Source: AEGEAN-183 sp964002385
GTDB lineage: Bacteria > Pseudomonadota > Gammaproteobacteria > Magnimaribacterales > Magnimaribacteraceae
NCBI GenBank assembly: GCA_964002385.1
Contig: CAXFFS010000006.1
Coordinates: forward strand, 1 to 31,190
Length of the DNA stretch: 31,190 nucleotides
Reading direction: 5' to 3'
Both the position numbers and the translations under genes were made by a program. Within the stretch, counting starts at the first letter, position 1. Each line of letters begins with the position of its first letter. The notes beneath the pieces are model-generated. The model was not told the origin of the DNA. It ran no database searches and saw only the letters and a program-made list of their open reading frames with translations. Positions 8,503 to 17,803 of this stretch are shown one piece after another.

Positions 8503-10953
8503 ATGCTTTTAGGACTTTCTTTAAAACTTTTCTGGCGTGAACTTAAATCAGGCCAATTAAGCATCATGTTCTTTGCCTTAGTCTTGGCTGTAGGAACTGT
8601 TTCAAGTATCTCTTTATTTACCGACCGGCTGGAAAAAGCTTTATTAGCTGAAACACAAGAATTTCTAGGTGGTGATCTAAAGTTTGAGTCCAACGATCTA
8701 ATTGAAGACAAAACTTATGAGGAAATTCAGAATCTCAATTTGAAAAGCACAGAAATTGTTTTATTTGCTTCTATGCTGGCTTCAGGAGACAGCTTGCAAT
8801 TAGCATCAGTAAAAGCAGTTGATCAGCATTACCCTCTCGTCGGTGGGGTGGAGCTTCGTTCTAAGTCGGAAAATCACTATGTAAAACGACCCCCTGACCA
8901 AGGTCAAGTTTGGCTAGATGTTCGTTTGATGGACATATTAAAAATAAAAATAGGTGAAACTGTCAGCATCGGTGATGCCGATTTCATTGTAAGCCATTCA
9001 ATTCTCTCCGAACCTGACAGAGCTTCAAATTCTTTTGCATTTGCTCCTAAGGCAATAATTAATACCCTAGATCTAGAAAAAACTAATGTGGTACAGCCCG
9101 GAAGCAGAGTAAGGTTTTCAACTGTCTATTTAGGAGAAAAAGAAGAACTTTTACTTGCAAAAAGTCTTTTAGAAAAAACAAAACAACCTGGGGATGATAT
9201 TAGAGAAGCTAAAGATTCTAATGACTCCCTTGGAAAGGCTATTGAAAGATCAGGAAACTTTTTTTTACTAGGTGGATTACTGGCAGTTCTCATGGCAGCT
9301 TTCACTGTCGGAATGAGTTCACAAAGATTTGCTCGTCGGCATGTTGAATACGTGGCCATTTTAAAAAGCTTAGGTACAGAATCTTGGGAAATTAAACTTC
9401 TATATTCTTTAATTTTTATTGAATTAGGTGTTTTCGCCATTTTCTTTGGCTTAATTTTGGGTTGGTTTATGCAAGAAGCTTTTACTGGTATTTTGAAGCA
9501 ATATTTTCCAACTGATCTGCCAACACCAGGATTTAAACCTTTGTTAATATCTTCATTAACAGTATTTATTTGTCTTATAGGTTTTGTATACCCAAACCTC
9601 GTTAAATTAGTAAAGATCTCACCTTTAACCATACTAAGAAGAGAAGCGTCTAAGGCATCAAATAGTTCTTATTTTATGTTTGCCTTGGGTTTATCAGCCA
9701 TGTTTCTACTTGTCTTCTTGTATACACAAAGACTATTACTTTCATCCATTGTATTTTTCACCATTCTTTTTATTTTTGTTTTAGGTTACGGGTTAATATT
9801 AAGTTTCTTTCGTAGAAAGACCCGACTAGGTTTAGGTGCTCACAGTTCACTCTCTCTGGCTTGGTCTGAGTTACATAGAAGAAAGTACACTAACTCTCTA
9901 CAAGTACTTGCTTTCACCATGGCTATTGGACTAAGCCTAATTGCTTTTTCTGCGAGGACAGACTTGATGTCAACCTGGGAGTCAACATTGCCAGCTGACT
10001 CTCCTAATAACTTCTTAATTAATATTAGTAAATCTGATCTAAATCCCATTTCTTCCTTTTTAGAAGAAAAAAACATAGAAGAAAGTACTTTCTACCCTAT
10101 TACCAATACTGTAATCATTAAGTTACCTAAAGGAGGCGAGGAAGTGTCTAAACCAATTGATAGAAATTTCAATGCCACTTGGTCAAGTGAATTACCTCAA
10201 GGCAATAAAGTGATTTCGGGTGAATGGTTTAAAGGGGATTCTTCTGATGGCCTGTCAGTTTCTAATGATATAGCCACCAGATACAGTCTGGAAATAGGTG
10301 ACCCAGTGAAGGTTTTCTTTGCTGATCAAGAAATTGATACCTATATCCAAAATATAAGAGAGGTTAACTGGGATAATTTTTCTCCAAACTTTTTTGTGAT
10401 AGGACCTCCTGAAATCTTCAAAAATAGTCCCGCAACTTATATAACTTCACTGCATGTCCCGAAAGAGAAAGATAAGGTAATTAGTGAATTTATGTCTGAA
10501 TTCAAAACAGTTTCTGTTTTGTCTATAGATGCGATAATAAATCAGGTAAATGACATCATAGAACAAGTCTCAAAGGCTTTAGAGGTGATTCTTGGATTGA
10601 CTATCTTTTCAGCTATGTTTTTAACTCTTGCTACTATTCAGGATGGCTTTAATTTAAGATTGCACCAATCAGCCATCCTTAGAACGTTTGGGGCAAGTAC
10701 TTCTTTATTACGAAAATCTACTGCATTGGAGTTTGCCTTATTAGGATTATTGGCAGGTTTATTGGGGGCTTTATTAGCCCAGATTGGGATTTTCTTTCTT
10801 GAAACTCAGATCTTTGACCTTGAGGCTGCTTTTCATGCCAATATTTGGGTAATGGGCCCAATTATTGGAACTGTATTAATTTGTGCTTTAAGCATCATAC
10901 TGATTCTGTCTATAACCAGAAAAAACCCTAAAGAAATAATTTATAGCTCTTAA
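8503..10953 (+). CDS. ybbP: YbbP, FtsX-like ABC transporter permease
   Basis: 816 residues, close to the roughly 800 of the E. coli protein. It has an N-terminal membrane segment (about 17-37), a large extracytoplasmic domain to about 245, a first FtsX core of membrane helices from about 250 to 440, a second extracytoplasmic region (about 480-690) and a C-terminal FtsX core with motifs such as RTFGASTSLLRKS near 727-739. It partners with the ATPase encoded three bases upstream, so the two are surely co-translated. The complex is a type VII (MacB-like) mechanotransmission or exporter system in the inner membrane. It converges with the carboxylase gene, 11 bases apart. Confidence 0.92.
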   Translation: MLLGLSLKLFWRELKSGQLSIMFFALVLAVGTVSSISLFTDRLEKALLAETQEFLGGDLKFESNDLIEDKTYEEIQNLNLKSTEIVLFASMLASGDSLQLASVKAVDQHYPLVGGVELRSKSENHYVKRPPDQGQVWLDVRLMDILKIKIGETVSIGDADFIVSHSILSEPDRASNSFAFAPKAIINTLDLEKTNVVQPGSRVRFSTVYLGEKEELLLAKSLLEKTKQPGDDIREAKDSNDSLGKAIERSGNFFLLGGLLAVLMAAFTVGMSSQRFARRHVEYVAILKSLGTESWEIKLLYSLIFIELGVFAIFFGLILGWFMQEAFTGILKQYFPTDLPTPGFKPLLISSLTVFICLIGFVYPNLVKLVKISPLTILRREASKASNSSYFMFALGLSAMFLLVFLYTQRLLLSSIVFFTILFIFVLGYGLILSFFRRKTRLGLGAHSSLSLAWSELHRRKYTNSLQVLAFTMAIGLSLIAFSARTDLMSTWESTLPADSPNNFLINISKSDLNPISSFLEEKNIEESTFYPITNTVIIKLPKGGEEVSKPIDRNFNATWSSELPQGNKVISGEWFKGDSSDGLSVSNDIATRYSLEIGDPVKVFFADQEIDTYIQNIREVNWDNFSPNFFVIGPPEIFKNSPATYITSLHVPKEKDKVISEFMSEFKTVSVLSIDAIINQVNDIIEQVSKALEVILGLTIFSAMFLTLATIQDGFNLRLHQSAILRTFGASTSLLRKSTALEFALLGLLAGLLGALLAQIGIFFLETQIFDLEAAFHANIWVMGPIIGTVLICALSIILILSITRKNPKEIIYSS

Positions 10954-10964
10954 AACTACATCTA

Positions 10965-13900
10965 CTACCAGGTATCTACATTAGGTCTCTTCTTAGATGT
11001 TCTTTCAGTTTTAGGCGGTAAAGACTTCAGGGCCGACATAATCCACTTTCTAGTATCTGCAGGGTCAATGACATCATCTAATTCAAAGTGTGAAGCCATG
11101 TTAACTGCCTTACCTCTTTGGTAACTGTCTTCAACCATTTTATTGTAAGTTTTAACTCTCTCGGCAGGGTTTTTAATGGCTTCTAATTCCTTTCTAAATC
11201 CTAGTTTCACAGCCCCTTCTAGTCCCATTCCTCCAAATTCTCCCGTTGGCCAAGTTACGGTGAATAAAGGAACTTTAAAACTACCTCCCGCCATAGCTTG
11301 CGCACCAAGTCCGTAAGCTTTTCTGATTACCACAGACATTAGAGGAGTTTCTATGTTTGCTCCGACCACAAACATCCTAGCTGCGTGCCTGACCAAAGCT
11401 GACTTTTCGCTCTCAGGTCCAACCATAATGCCCGGGCAGTCTATTAAAGATAAAACTGGAATATCGAAAGCATCACACAATTGTATAAACCTAGAACCCT
11501 TATCTGCTCCAGGGGAATCTATAGCTCCTGACAGATGTCCAGGATTATTGGCAACAACTCCTACAGGTCTTCCTTCAACTCTAATAAAAGAAGTAATCAT
11601 GCCAGGACTCCAATGTCTCCTTATTTCTAGAACAGAATCTTCATCGGCTATACCATCTATCACTTTCCTCATGTCGTAATAACGAAGTCTGTTTTCAGGC
11701 ACCGCAAATCTAAGTTCTCTTTGGTCTGGGGCTTTCCATGCTTCTTTGGTACCTTGAAAATAAGACAAATATTTCTTGGCGATTGCTACTGCTTCTTTTT
11801 CATCTTTAACAGCAATATCTACTACCCCATTAGGTACTTGGACATCCATTGGTCCAACTTCATCTGGAGTAAATATACCTAACCCACCGCCTTCAATCAT
11901 AGCTGGCCCGCCAATCCCAATATTTGAATCTTCTGTCGCAATAATTACGTCACAACAACCTAATAACACTGCATTCCCCGCAAAGCACCTTCCCGTGGTA
12001 ATTCCTATGACGGGGACTAGACCGGACAGTTGTGCAAAATAGGTAAAAGCTAAACAATCTAAACCAGCTACACCTGAAGTATCAGTGTCACCGGGTCTTC
12101 CTCCGCCTCCTTCAGCAAACAAGATAGTCGGTAATCTATTTTCTTCCGCTATTTCAAACATTCGGTCTTTTTTGGCATGATTCTGTTTACCTTGAGTGCC
12201 TGCTAATACCATGTAGTCATAAGACATGGCCATTACTCTGGAGCTTTTTTCAGGAAACAGGTCTCCATTGACATGCCCCAACCCACAAACCATCCCGTCA
12301 CCGGTAGTATTCTTGATTAAATCTGCTTCAGACCTTCTTCTTCTTTGAGCAGCTAGAACAACAGAACCATATTCAATGAAACTGCCTTTGTCGCATAAAT
12401 CTTCAATATTTTCTCTAGCGGTTCTATGGCCTGTTTTCCTTCTTTTAGCTACGGCTTCAGGTCTGTTAATGTCATGTCCTGCCTGCTTTCTATCAATTGC
12501 TTCTTGCAGGTCGGGTCTAATAAAATTTAAATCAAATTTTTCTTTTTGACCTGTCTCAGGTACTTCAACTTCAGCTGTTTTAATATAGATTAAAGGGTGA
12601 CCTTCGTAGACAGTATCGCCTTTGTCCACAGTAATTTCTGTTACTTCTCCACTCACTTCTGACAACAACTCATGTTCCATCTTCATTGCTTCCATTATGG
12701 CTAATGGTTTTCCTATCCAAACCTGGTCGCCTGCCTTTACTGCAAAGCTTATAATTAAACCCTGCATTGGTGCTTCTATTGCCTCCATTCCCTCCGGTAA
12801 ATCTTCTATCCTCATTTCCACTATGTTTTCAGATTGAGAACTTGCTGCTTTTCTTCCTTTTCCGTGATCTAAAACCGCCAAAGGATCTTCACTGTCTAAT
12901 TGGGCACCAGCTAGGTTTGCTTCTTTTTTCTTTGTTAAGGATTTTTTAGACTTTTGTGAAATTAAAATATCTTCTAGATTGTCTTCTAGAAACCCAGTAT
13001 GAATTTTATTTTTCTTTATAAGAGGATGGGTGACTATGTTTTTTAAAAGATTTAAGTTAGTGGGAACGCCTTCTATATAAAAATCGTTTAAAGCGTTATA
13101 CGTTCTTTTAAGAGCTTTTTGGTAGTTGTCATCTGGACTATAAGTTATAACTTTAGCTATTAAAGAATCAAAAGCAGGATTAGTTGAATATCCTGTGTAA
13201 CCATAAGTATCAACTCTTACTCCAGGTCCAAATGGCAAATCAAATCTTTTAAAGACCCCACCTGAGGGCTTTGTATTACCATTTTTATCCATTACTTCCA
13301 TATTAACTCTAGTTTGAATAGAAAAGCCCTTAGGTTGAGGCACATCAGCTTGAGTTATTTTTAGCTGTTTGAGGGTTTTTCCTAAAGCAATTTGTATTTG
13401 GTATTTCACAAGATCTATTCCATAAACTGCTTCAGTAACAGTGTGCTCAACTTGTAATCTCGCATTGGCTTCGATAAATCTAAAATCTTTTCCTGAATCA
13501 TTAGTCAAAAACTCAAAAGTTCCCAACCCTTTGTAATTTGTTAATTCTGCTAACTTTACGGCTGCAGCAGTAATACTGTTTCTTAATTCAGGGTTTAAGC
13601 TGGGACTCGGGGCCATTTCTATAATTTTTTGATGTCTTCTTTGAATTGAACATTCCCGTTCGCCAAAATGTGTTATTGAGCCAGTCCCATCACCAATGAT
13701 TTGTACTTCTATGTGTCGTCTTTTAGATAAATATTCCTCAATAAATAAAGACCCTGAACCAAAAGAGCTTTTTGCTTCGGAGGTAGCGCGTTCAAGAGAG
13801 TCTTTGAGATGTTCGTGAGTCTTAACTAGCCTCATACCACGGCCGCCTCCACCAGCGACAGCTTTGATCATCAACGAAGCCTTTTTACTTAATGTTTGAT

Positions 13901-14333
13901 AAAACTTTTCAGCTTCTTTAAAAGAAATTTTTCCAGATGTTCCCCTTATAATTGGAATCTTATTATCTTCAGCTAACTTTTTTGAACGAACCTTGTCTCC
14001 AAATAATCTCAAAGTTGTTTCTTCGGGCCCAATAAAAGTAATGCCAGCCACTCTTACTTGTTTAGCAAAGTTAGGGTTTTCACTTAGGAATCCATAACCA
14101 GGATGAATTAAATCTACTTGATTTTCTTTGGCTATAGAAACGATATCTTTAATGTCTAAATAAGCCTGAGCTCCCTTGCCCTTAAGCTGGTAACTTTCAT
14201 CCATTTTAGAAATATGCAAGGAGTCAATATCATCCTCTGAGTATATCCCTACGACCTTTAAGCCTAAATCTTTTGCAGACTTTGCTATCCGAATAGCTAT
14301 TTCACCTCTATTGGCAACAAGTATTTTCTTCAT
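10965..14333 (-). CDS. Single-chain biotin-dependent acyl-CoA carboxylase (BC-BCCP-CT fusion)
   Basis: 1122 residues carrying a complete carboxylase. Biotin carboxylase spans about 1-450 (starts KKILVANRGEIAIR, ATP loop KAVAGGGGRGMR near 157-168, EANARLQVEH at 288-297). A short linker leads to the biotinyl domain at about 505-590, with EAMKME and predicted biotin-Lys551. The carboxyltransferase follows at about 600-1115, with EGGGGRPGDTDTSG and GNNPGHLSGAIDSPGA-like segments (here VANNPGHLSGAIDSPGADK). It fixes bicarbonate onto an acyl-CoA using ATP. Acetyl-, propionyl- and methylcrotonyl-CoA carboxylases usually split these domains over two or more chains; one-chain forms include bacterial long-chain acyl-CoA carboxylases. 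Its ATG overlaps the stop of the upstream SDR by one base (TAATG), so the two are translationally coupled. The acyl substrate is unknown. Confidence 0.9.
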   Translation of the reverse strand: MKKILVANRGEIAIRIAKSAKDLGLKVVGIYSEDDIDSLHISKMDESYQLKGKGAQAYLDIKDIVSIAKENQVDLIHPGYGFLSENPNFAKQVRVAGITFIGPEETTLRLFGDKVRSKKLAEDNKIPIIRGTSGKISFKEAEKFYQTLSKKASLMIKAVAGGGGRGMRLVKTHEHLKDSLERATSEAKSSFGSGSLFIEEYLSKRRHIEVQIIGDGTGSITHFGERECSIQRRHQKIIEMAPSPSLNPELRNSITAAAVKLAELTNYKGLGTFEFLTNDSGKDFRFIEANARLQVEHTVTEAVYGIDLVKYQIQIALGKTLKQLKITQADVPQPKGFSIQTRVNMEVMDKNGNTKPSGGVFKRFDLPFGPGVRVDTYGYTGYSTNPAFDSLIAKVITYSPDDNYQKALKRTYNALNDFYIEGVPTNLNLLKNIVTHPLIKKNKIHTGFLEDNLEDILISQKSKKSLTKKKEANLAGAQLDSEDPLAVLDHGKGRKAASSQSENIVEMRIEDLPEGMEAIEAPMQGLIISFAVKAGDQVWIGKPLAIMEAMKMEHELLSEVSGEVTEITVDKGDTVYEGHPLIYIKTAEVEVPETGQKEKFDLNFIRPDLQEAIDRKQAGHDINRPEAVAKRRKTGHRTARENIEDLCDKGSFIEYGSVVLAAQRRRRSEADLIKNTTGDGMVCGLGHVNGDLFPEKSSRVMAMSYDYMVLAGTQGKQNHAKKDRMFEIAEENRLPTILFAEGGGGRPGDTDTSGVAGLDCLAFTYFAQLSGLVPVIGITTGRCFAGNAVLLGCCDVIIATEDSNIGIGGPAMIEGGGLGIFTPDEVGPMDVQVPNGVVDIAVKDEKEAVAIAKKYLSYFQGTKEAWKAPDQRELRFAVPENRLRYYDMRKVIDGIADEDSVLEIRRHWSPGMITSFIRVEGRPVGVVANNPGHLSGAIDSPGADKGSRFIQLCDAFDIPVLSLIDCPGIMVGPESEKSALVRHAARMFVVGANIETPLMSVVIRKAYGLGAQAMAGGSFKVPLFTVTWPTGEFGGMGLEGAVKLGFRKELEAIKNPAERVKTYNKMVEDSYQRGKAVNMASHFELDDVIDPADTRKWIMSALKSLPPKTERTSKKRPNVDTW

Positions 14334-15142
14334 TAGCTTTCTTTATGTTGGGGCTCGTTGTAAGCCACAGACCTCCCGCCATCAACGACCAAATCATGAC
14401 AGGTTACAAATTTACCTGCATCACTTGCTAGATATAAAGCGGCTTCAGAAATATCCTCAGCTAAACCTGTTTTTCCTAAAGGAACAGCTTTTGCTAGATT
14501 TCCTTTTAACTTTTCCATTTTTCTTTCATTTTCTTCTTCTGAAAGGGTATTGGCCCTCTGAGATCCCCCCCAAAATATAGGTGTCGCAATAGCTCCAGGC
14601 GAAATGGCATTAACGCGGATGTTAAATGGTCCTAAGCTGACTCCAGCCATCCTAGTGTAATGAGAAACTGCTGATTTCAATGAAGAATAAAGAGGTGAAC
14701 CTTGACCGTAAACATGAGCGGCCACACTTGAGTTATTTATTATGCAACCCCCTCCGATTGTTTTCATGGGTTCAACTGCATATTTGATTCCCAAAATAAC
14801 GCTTGAGAGCAGTCCTAAACCATAATCTATTTGTTCCTTGGTAATTTCGGCTACATTGTCGGCCGTTCCATATCCTGCGTTATTAAATAAAATGTCCATT
14901 CGTCCAAAAGATTCAACGGTAAAGTTAACAGAATCTGATATGTCTTTTTCAATCGTTATATCAGCTTTTTTGAAAACTACATTCTCACCTAACTCATCAG
15001 CAAGATTGGTGCCTTTCTCTTCTGATCTGCCTACAATTACAACTCTGGCTCCTTCCTCAGAAAATAATCTAGCGGTATCTGCTCCTATTCCACTTGTTCC
15101 TCCTGTGATTAAAGCTACCTTTCCTTCAAGTCTTGAAGCCAT
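14333..15142 (-). CDS. Short-chain dehydrogenase/reductase (SDR) in carboxylase operon
   Basis: 269 residues, classical SDR. The cofactor motif is TGGTSGIG at 13-20, NNAG at 87-90, serines at 138-139 and the catalytic pair Tyr152/Lys156 (YSSLK). A segment VGRSEEKG after strand two suggests that an arginine could bind the NADP phosphate. It resembles SDRs that oxidise hydroxyacyl or cyclic alcohols; the C-terminus has the usual ASDAGKFVTCHDLVVDGG nucleotide-fold end. A GGGGAAGAG ribosome site precedes the ATG. It is third in a four-gene minus-strand unit, 39 bases after PhyH, and its stop overlaps the carboxylase start. The context implies it oxidises a hydroxylated intermediate before or after carboxylation. 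Confidence 0.88.
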   Translation of the reverse strand: MASRLEGKVALITGGTSGIGADTARLFSEEGARVVIVGRSEEKGTNLADELGENVVFKKADITIEKDISDSVNFTVESFGRMDILFNNAGYGTADNVAEITKEQIDYGLGLLSSVILGIKYAVEPMKTIGGGCIINNSSVAAHVYGQGSPLYSSLKSAVSHYTRMAGVSLGPFNIRVNAISPGAIATPIFWGGSQRANTLSEEENERKMEKLKGNLAKAVPLGKTGLAEDISEAALYLASDAGKFVTCHDLVVDGGRSVAYNEPQHKES

Positions 15143-15181
15143 ACTCTTCCCCTTTTTTAAACTAATTAAATTAAATTTTTC

Positions 15182-16069
15182 TTAACCTTCAAGAATACCA
15201 ATAGATTCTCGATTCCGATCAAATTTAGCTGGAGAGACACTGGAGCCGTCATGACCTCCTAAAGTGCCAAATGGAACAAATCCTAAAACTTCCTTCTGTT
15301 TGTCGCTTAATTTAGCTATTACCTCTTCCCTAACACTGTACTGAGAATTCTCTTGGGGTCTAATCCATGACTGCAAATAAGCTATAGAAATATTACTCCT
15401 GAGTTCTCCTGAACGGTTTAAACCATTTCCATGCCAGACTCTACCTTCCCAAACTATAGCTGAGCCTTTCGGTGCTGTTATCGATTTTGCCATCTCTTGG
15501 TATTTAGATGAGTTGGCAATCTTATAATCTATTTTTGGCCATTTGTGAGAGCCTGGAATTAGTCGAGTACCTCCATTTTCTGGAGAATTATCAGACACTA
15601 ACACCATGGTATTAGCCATCACAGGGAATTCCAAAGGATGAGGTACCAAAGGCCATTGATCTTGATGTAAGGGCATTTTTTCATTTCCACTACCATTCAT
15701 GTGGGCCCCCATGGAACATAAAATTACCTTCTCTCCAATAATGTGTTCAATTAAAGGATATATTTTAGGGTGGTTAATAAGTGGAATGAAGCAATCACCC
15801 TTATTTATTAAATTCCATACCAGTCGACTAACCTTTTCTTCTTCTGGACTTTTTGCTCCAAACCCTTCATCGCCCCGTGATTTAGAGCCAACTTTGTATT
15901 TTTCTTCTCCAGCAAACTGCTCTTTAAGTCTGTTATCCATAAGATCAACTTCTTCTTTAGAAAAAGCGTCTTTGATAATGCAGACTCCATACTTATTCAG
16001 ATGTTCCTTTGCTTCTTCTAAATCATCGGTTAGGGGTGGGTATTCCAGTGGTTTTAATTCAGTTTCCAT
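15182..16069 (-). CDS. Phytanoyl-CoA dioxygenase (PhyH) family Fe(II)/2-oxoglutarate oxygenase
   Basis: 295 residues. The iron triad is visible: H135-x-D137 in PLHQDQW and the distal H213 in RVWHGNG, with Arg224 in SGELRSN placed to bind 2-oxoglutarate. PENGGTRLIPGSHKWP (about 163-178) is the typical PhyH turn. The N-terminal half (LNKYGVCIIKDAFSKEEVD) is also standard for the family. Members hydroxylate carbon next to carboxyl or CoA-ester groups or on small metabolites such as ectoine. Thirteen bases separate it from the amidohydrolase upstream and 39 from the SDR downstream, so it sits in one transcript with them. The specific substrate is unknown. Confidence 0.9.
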   Translation of the reverse strand: METELKPLEYPPLTDDLEEAKEHLNKYGVCIIKDAFSKEEVDLMDNRLKEQFAGEEKYKVGSKSRGDEGFGAKSPEEEKVSRLVWNLINKGDCFIPLINHPKIYPLIEHIIGEKVILCSMGAHMNGSGNEKMPLHQDQWPLVPHPLEFPVMANTMVLVSDNSPENGGTRLIPGSHKWPKIDYKIANSSKYQEMAKSITAPKGSAIVWEGRVWHGNGLNRSGELRSNISIAYLQSWIRPQENSQYSVREEVIAKLSDKQKEVLGFVPFGTLGGHDGSSVSPAKFDRNRESIGILEG

Positions 16070-16082
16070 AATCTTTAATTAG

Positions 16083-17087
16083 TTAAACTCTATAAACTTT
16101 TTCTGTCGTTCCATAAAACATTTGGTGTTTTTCATCCTCTGAAAAGTCAGAAACAATTTTTTTTAAGCCGTTATATAGTACATGATAAGAAAGAGACATT
16201 CTGTCTACAGGGAAATTACTTTCCATCATGCATCTTTCAGGTCCAAAACACTCTATGGCATGTAAGTAATATCGTCTTTGAGCCTCTACAAACTCATCTG
16301 AGTTAGCTGGTTTCTCCCTGGTATTCCAACCAAAGCCATTATCAGGCATAGCCATTCCCCCTATCTTGATATAAACATTCTCCGACTTAGAAATTTCTTT
16401 TATATCCTCTTTCCACTGGATAAAGATTTCTTCTCTTTTATCTGCGTAAGGTCCCACGCCTAAAGGAGTGCCAAAATGATCTAAAATAATTTGGGTATCA
16501 GGAACCTTCCTTACCATTTCTGCAAATTCACTATTTTGATAATGATAATGCCAAGTATCGTAGGTGAAGTCATTCTTCCCTAATACCCTTAGTCCAGTAA
16601 GAAAATTTGTATCTTGAAATAGACCTTCCGGAGCCCTTCCAGGAATACTCAAAACTTCAGGATATTCTGCCCGAGCTCCAGCATGTCTAATTCCTCTAAA
16701 TAGCCCATCCGAAGCATCTTGATGAGCTTCTAATACTTCAATTACTTCTTCTCCTAAAGTTAAATCAGCTCTTGAAACAATTCCAGCAATGAATGCACCT
16801 TCGGTTTTCTTACTTTCTTTGACTTGTTCAACCACAGCCTCTGTTTCACCAACTACCTTTAAATGTTTTGGGCCATCTTGCTTGTACGCCCATCCACACT
16901 CCATAAAGACAGTCTTTACAATATTGTGACCTGATCCAGTATCAGATTTCAGATCTTCAACTAGGTAGGTGCTCCCTCTGTCATTCCATAGATGATGATG
17001 AGGGTCAATTATTGGCCTATCAGGTTCTACAATCTCTTCCTTTACTAGATTTAGCCATTCTTCACTGCCTATATTGATTTCTGCCAT
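16083..17087 (-). CDS. Amidohydrolase_2 family hydrolase (PDC-lactonase-like)
   Basis: I place the start at the ATG at 17087 (334 residues), which follows an AAGAAG ribosome site and begins MAEINIGSEEW. The frame stays open to an ATG at 17138, but that would add a 17-residue basic/hydrophobic leader without support. The metal motif DPHHHLW is at 28-34, ILDHFGTPLG gives another likely ligand or active-site residue, and MESNFPVD near the C-terminus carries the late aspartate. These fit the TIM-barrel amidohydrolase_2 family that includes 2-pyrone-4,6-dicarboxylate lactonase and related decarboxylases. It is first in a block with PhyH, SDR and carboxylase. It probably opens a lactone or ring, or decarboxylates; which one is unknown. 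Confidence 0.85.
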   Translation of the reverse strand: MAEINIGSEEWLNLVKEEIVEPDRPIIDPHHHLWNDRGSTYLVEDLKSDTGSGHNIVKTVFMECGWAYKQDGPKHLKVVGETEAVVEQVKESKKTEGAFIAGIVSRADLTLGEEVIEVLEAHQDASDGLFRGIRHAGARAEYPEVLSIPGRAPEGLFQDTNFLTGLRVLGKNDFTYDTWHYHYQNSEFAEMVRKVPDTQIILDHFGTPLGVGPYADKREEIFIQWKEDIKEISKSENVYIKIGGMAMPDNGFGWNTREKPANSDEFVEAQRRYYLHAIECFGPERCMMESNFPVDRMSLSYHVLYNGLKKIVSDFSEDEKHQMFYGTTEKVYRV

Positions 17088-17144
17088 TTTCTTCTTAAAA
17101 AGATTCTTTAAAATACAAAGATAATTTAAAATCATCACTTAAAC

Positions 17145-17163
17145 AAACTTTTATGAAAAGTTT
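17145..17163. promoter_or_regulatory. 19-bp perfect palindrome in the divergent GST/amidohydrolase promoter region
   Basis: AAACTTTT (17145-17152), ATG, AAAAGTTT (17156-17163). It lies 58 bases from the amidohydrolase ATG (17087) and 28 bases from the GST ATG (17192), so one bound regulator could control both directions. The high AT content raises the odds of chance, but the 8-bp arms are perfect and the position is apt. Confidence 0.45.
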
Positions 17164-17191
17164 AAAGATTAATAAACCTTAAGGAAATAAT

Positions 17192-17803
17192 ATGAAACTC
17201 TATAATTCAATAGGTCCAAACCCCCAAGTTGTAAGAATGTTCTTAGCGGAACTAGGTCAAGAATTAGAAATTATTGAAGTTGATCTCATGGCGGGTGAAA
17301 ACCGTCAAGAAGAACACTTGAAACGGAATCCTTCAGGGCAGATGCCAGCCCTTGAGCTTGATGATGGATCCTACTTAGCAGAGATCACAGCAATTTGCGA
17401 ATATCTAGATGAAAAGAATGGTGGTACAGATTTAATGGGCAAAACACCAGAAGAACGTGCTGAAACAAGAATGTGGACTAGAAGAATAGATCTTCAAATA
17501 ATTGAACCGATGACAACAGGGTTTCGCTATGCTGAAGGACTTGAGTTATTTAAAACTCGTATGCAAACGTTTCCTGACGCTGCAGATGGATTTAAGTCCA
17601 TAGCCAAAGAAAAATGTTCTTGGCTAAACGAACAAATGGAAGGCAAAGAATTTGTCTGTGGAGATCGATTTAGCCTAGCAGATGTTATGTTATTTTGCTT
17701 TCTTAACTTTGGAGCAACAGTTGGGCAAGCTATAAGTGAAGATTGCACAAATCTCCTTGCCTGGTTTGAAAGAGTGAAAGCTAGATCAAGCGCTTCCGCT
17801 TAA
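17192..17803 (+). CDS. Glutathione S-transferase family protein
   Basis: 203 residues with the two-domain GST layout. The N-terminal thioredoxin-like domain (1-80) starts MKLYNSIGPNPQVVRMFLAE and contains NPSGQMPALELDDGSYLAEITAICEYL, where the cis-proline in QMPAL and the acidic/serine-like pair contact glutathione. An all-helical C-terminal domain follows, with the conserved FSLADVMLF segment. An AAGGA ribosome site precedes the ATG. It is divergent from the four-gene catabolic block and probably shares regulation with it. It may conjugate glutathione to a reactive intermediate, isomerise, or detoxify. Its stop overlaps the stop of the convergent small membrane gene. Confidence 0.9.
   Translation: MKLYNSIGPNPQVVRMFLAELGQELEIIEVDLMAGENRQEEHLKRNPSGQMPALELDDGSYLAEITAICEYLDEKNGGTDLMGKTPEERAETRMWTRRIDLQIIEPMTTGFRYAEGLELFKTRMQTFPDAADGFKSIAKEKCSWLNEQMEGKEFVCGDRFSLADVMLFCFLNFGATVGQAISEDCTNLLAWFERVKARSSASA

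Noticed and set aside
9126..9632. 168-codon open frame on the minus strand inside ybbP
   Set aside because: Fully contained within the recognisable permease gene; the translation has no family features and is basic and low in complexity, as expected of an antisense shadow.
17088..17138. N-terminal extension of the amidohydrolase to the ATG at 17138
   Set aside because: The added residues are not part of the family fold and overlap the intergenic region; the ATG at 17087 has an AAGAAG ribosome site.
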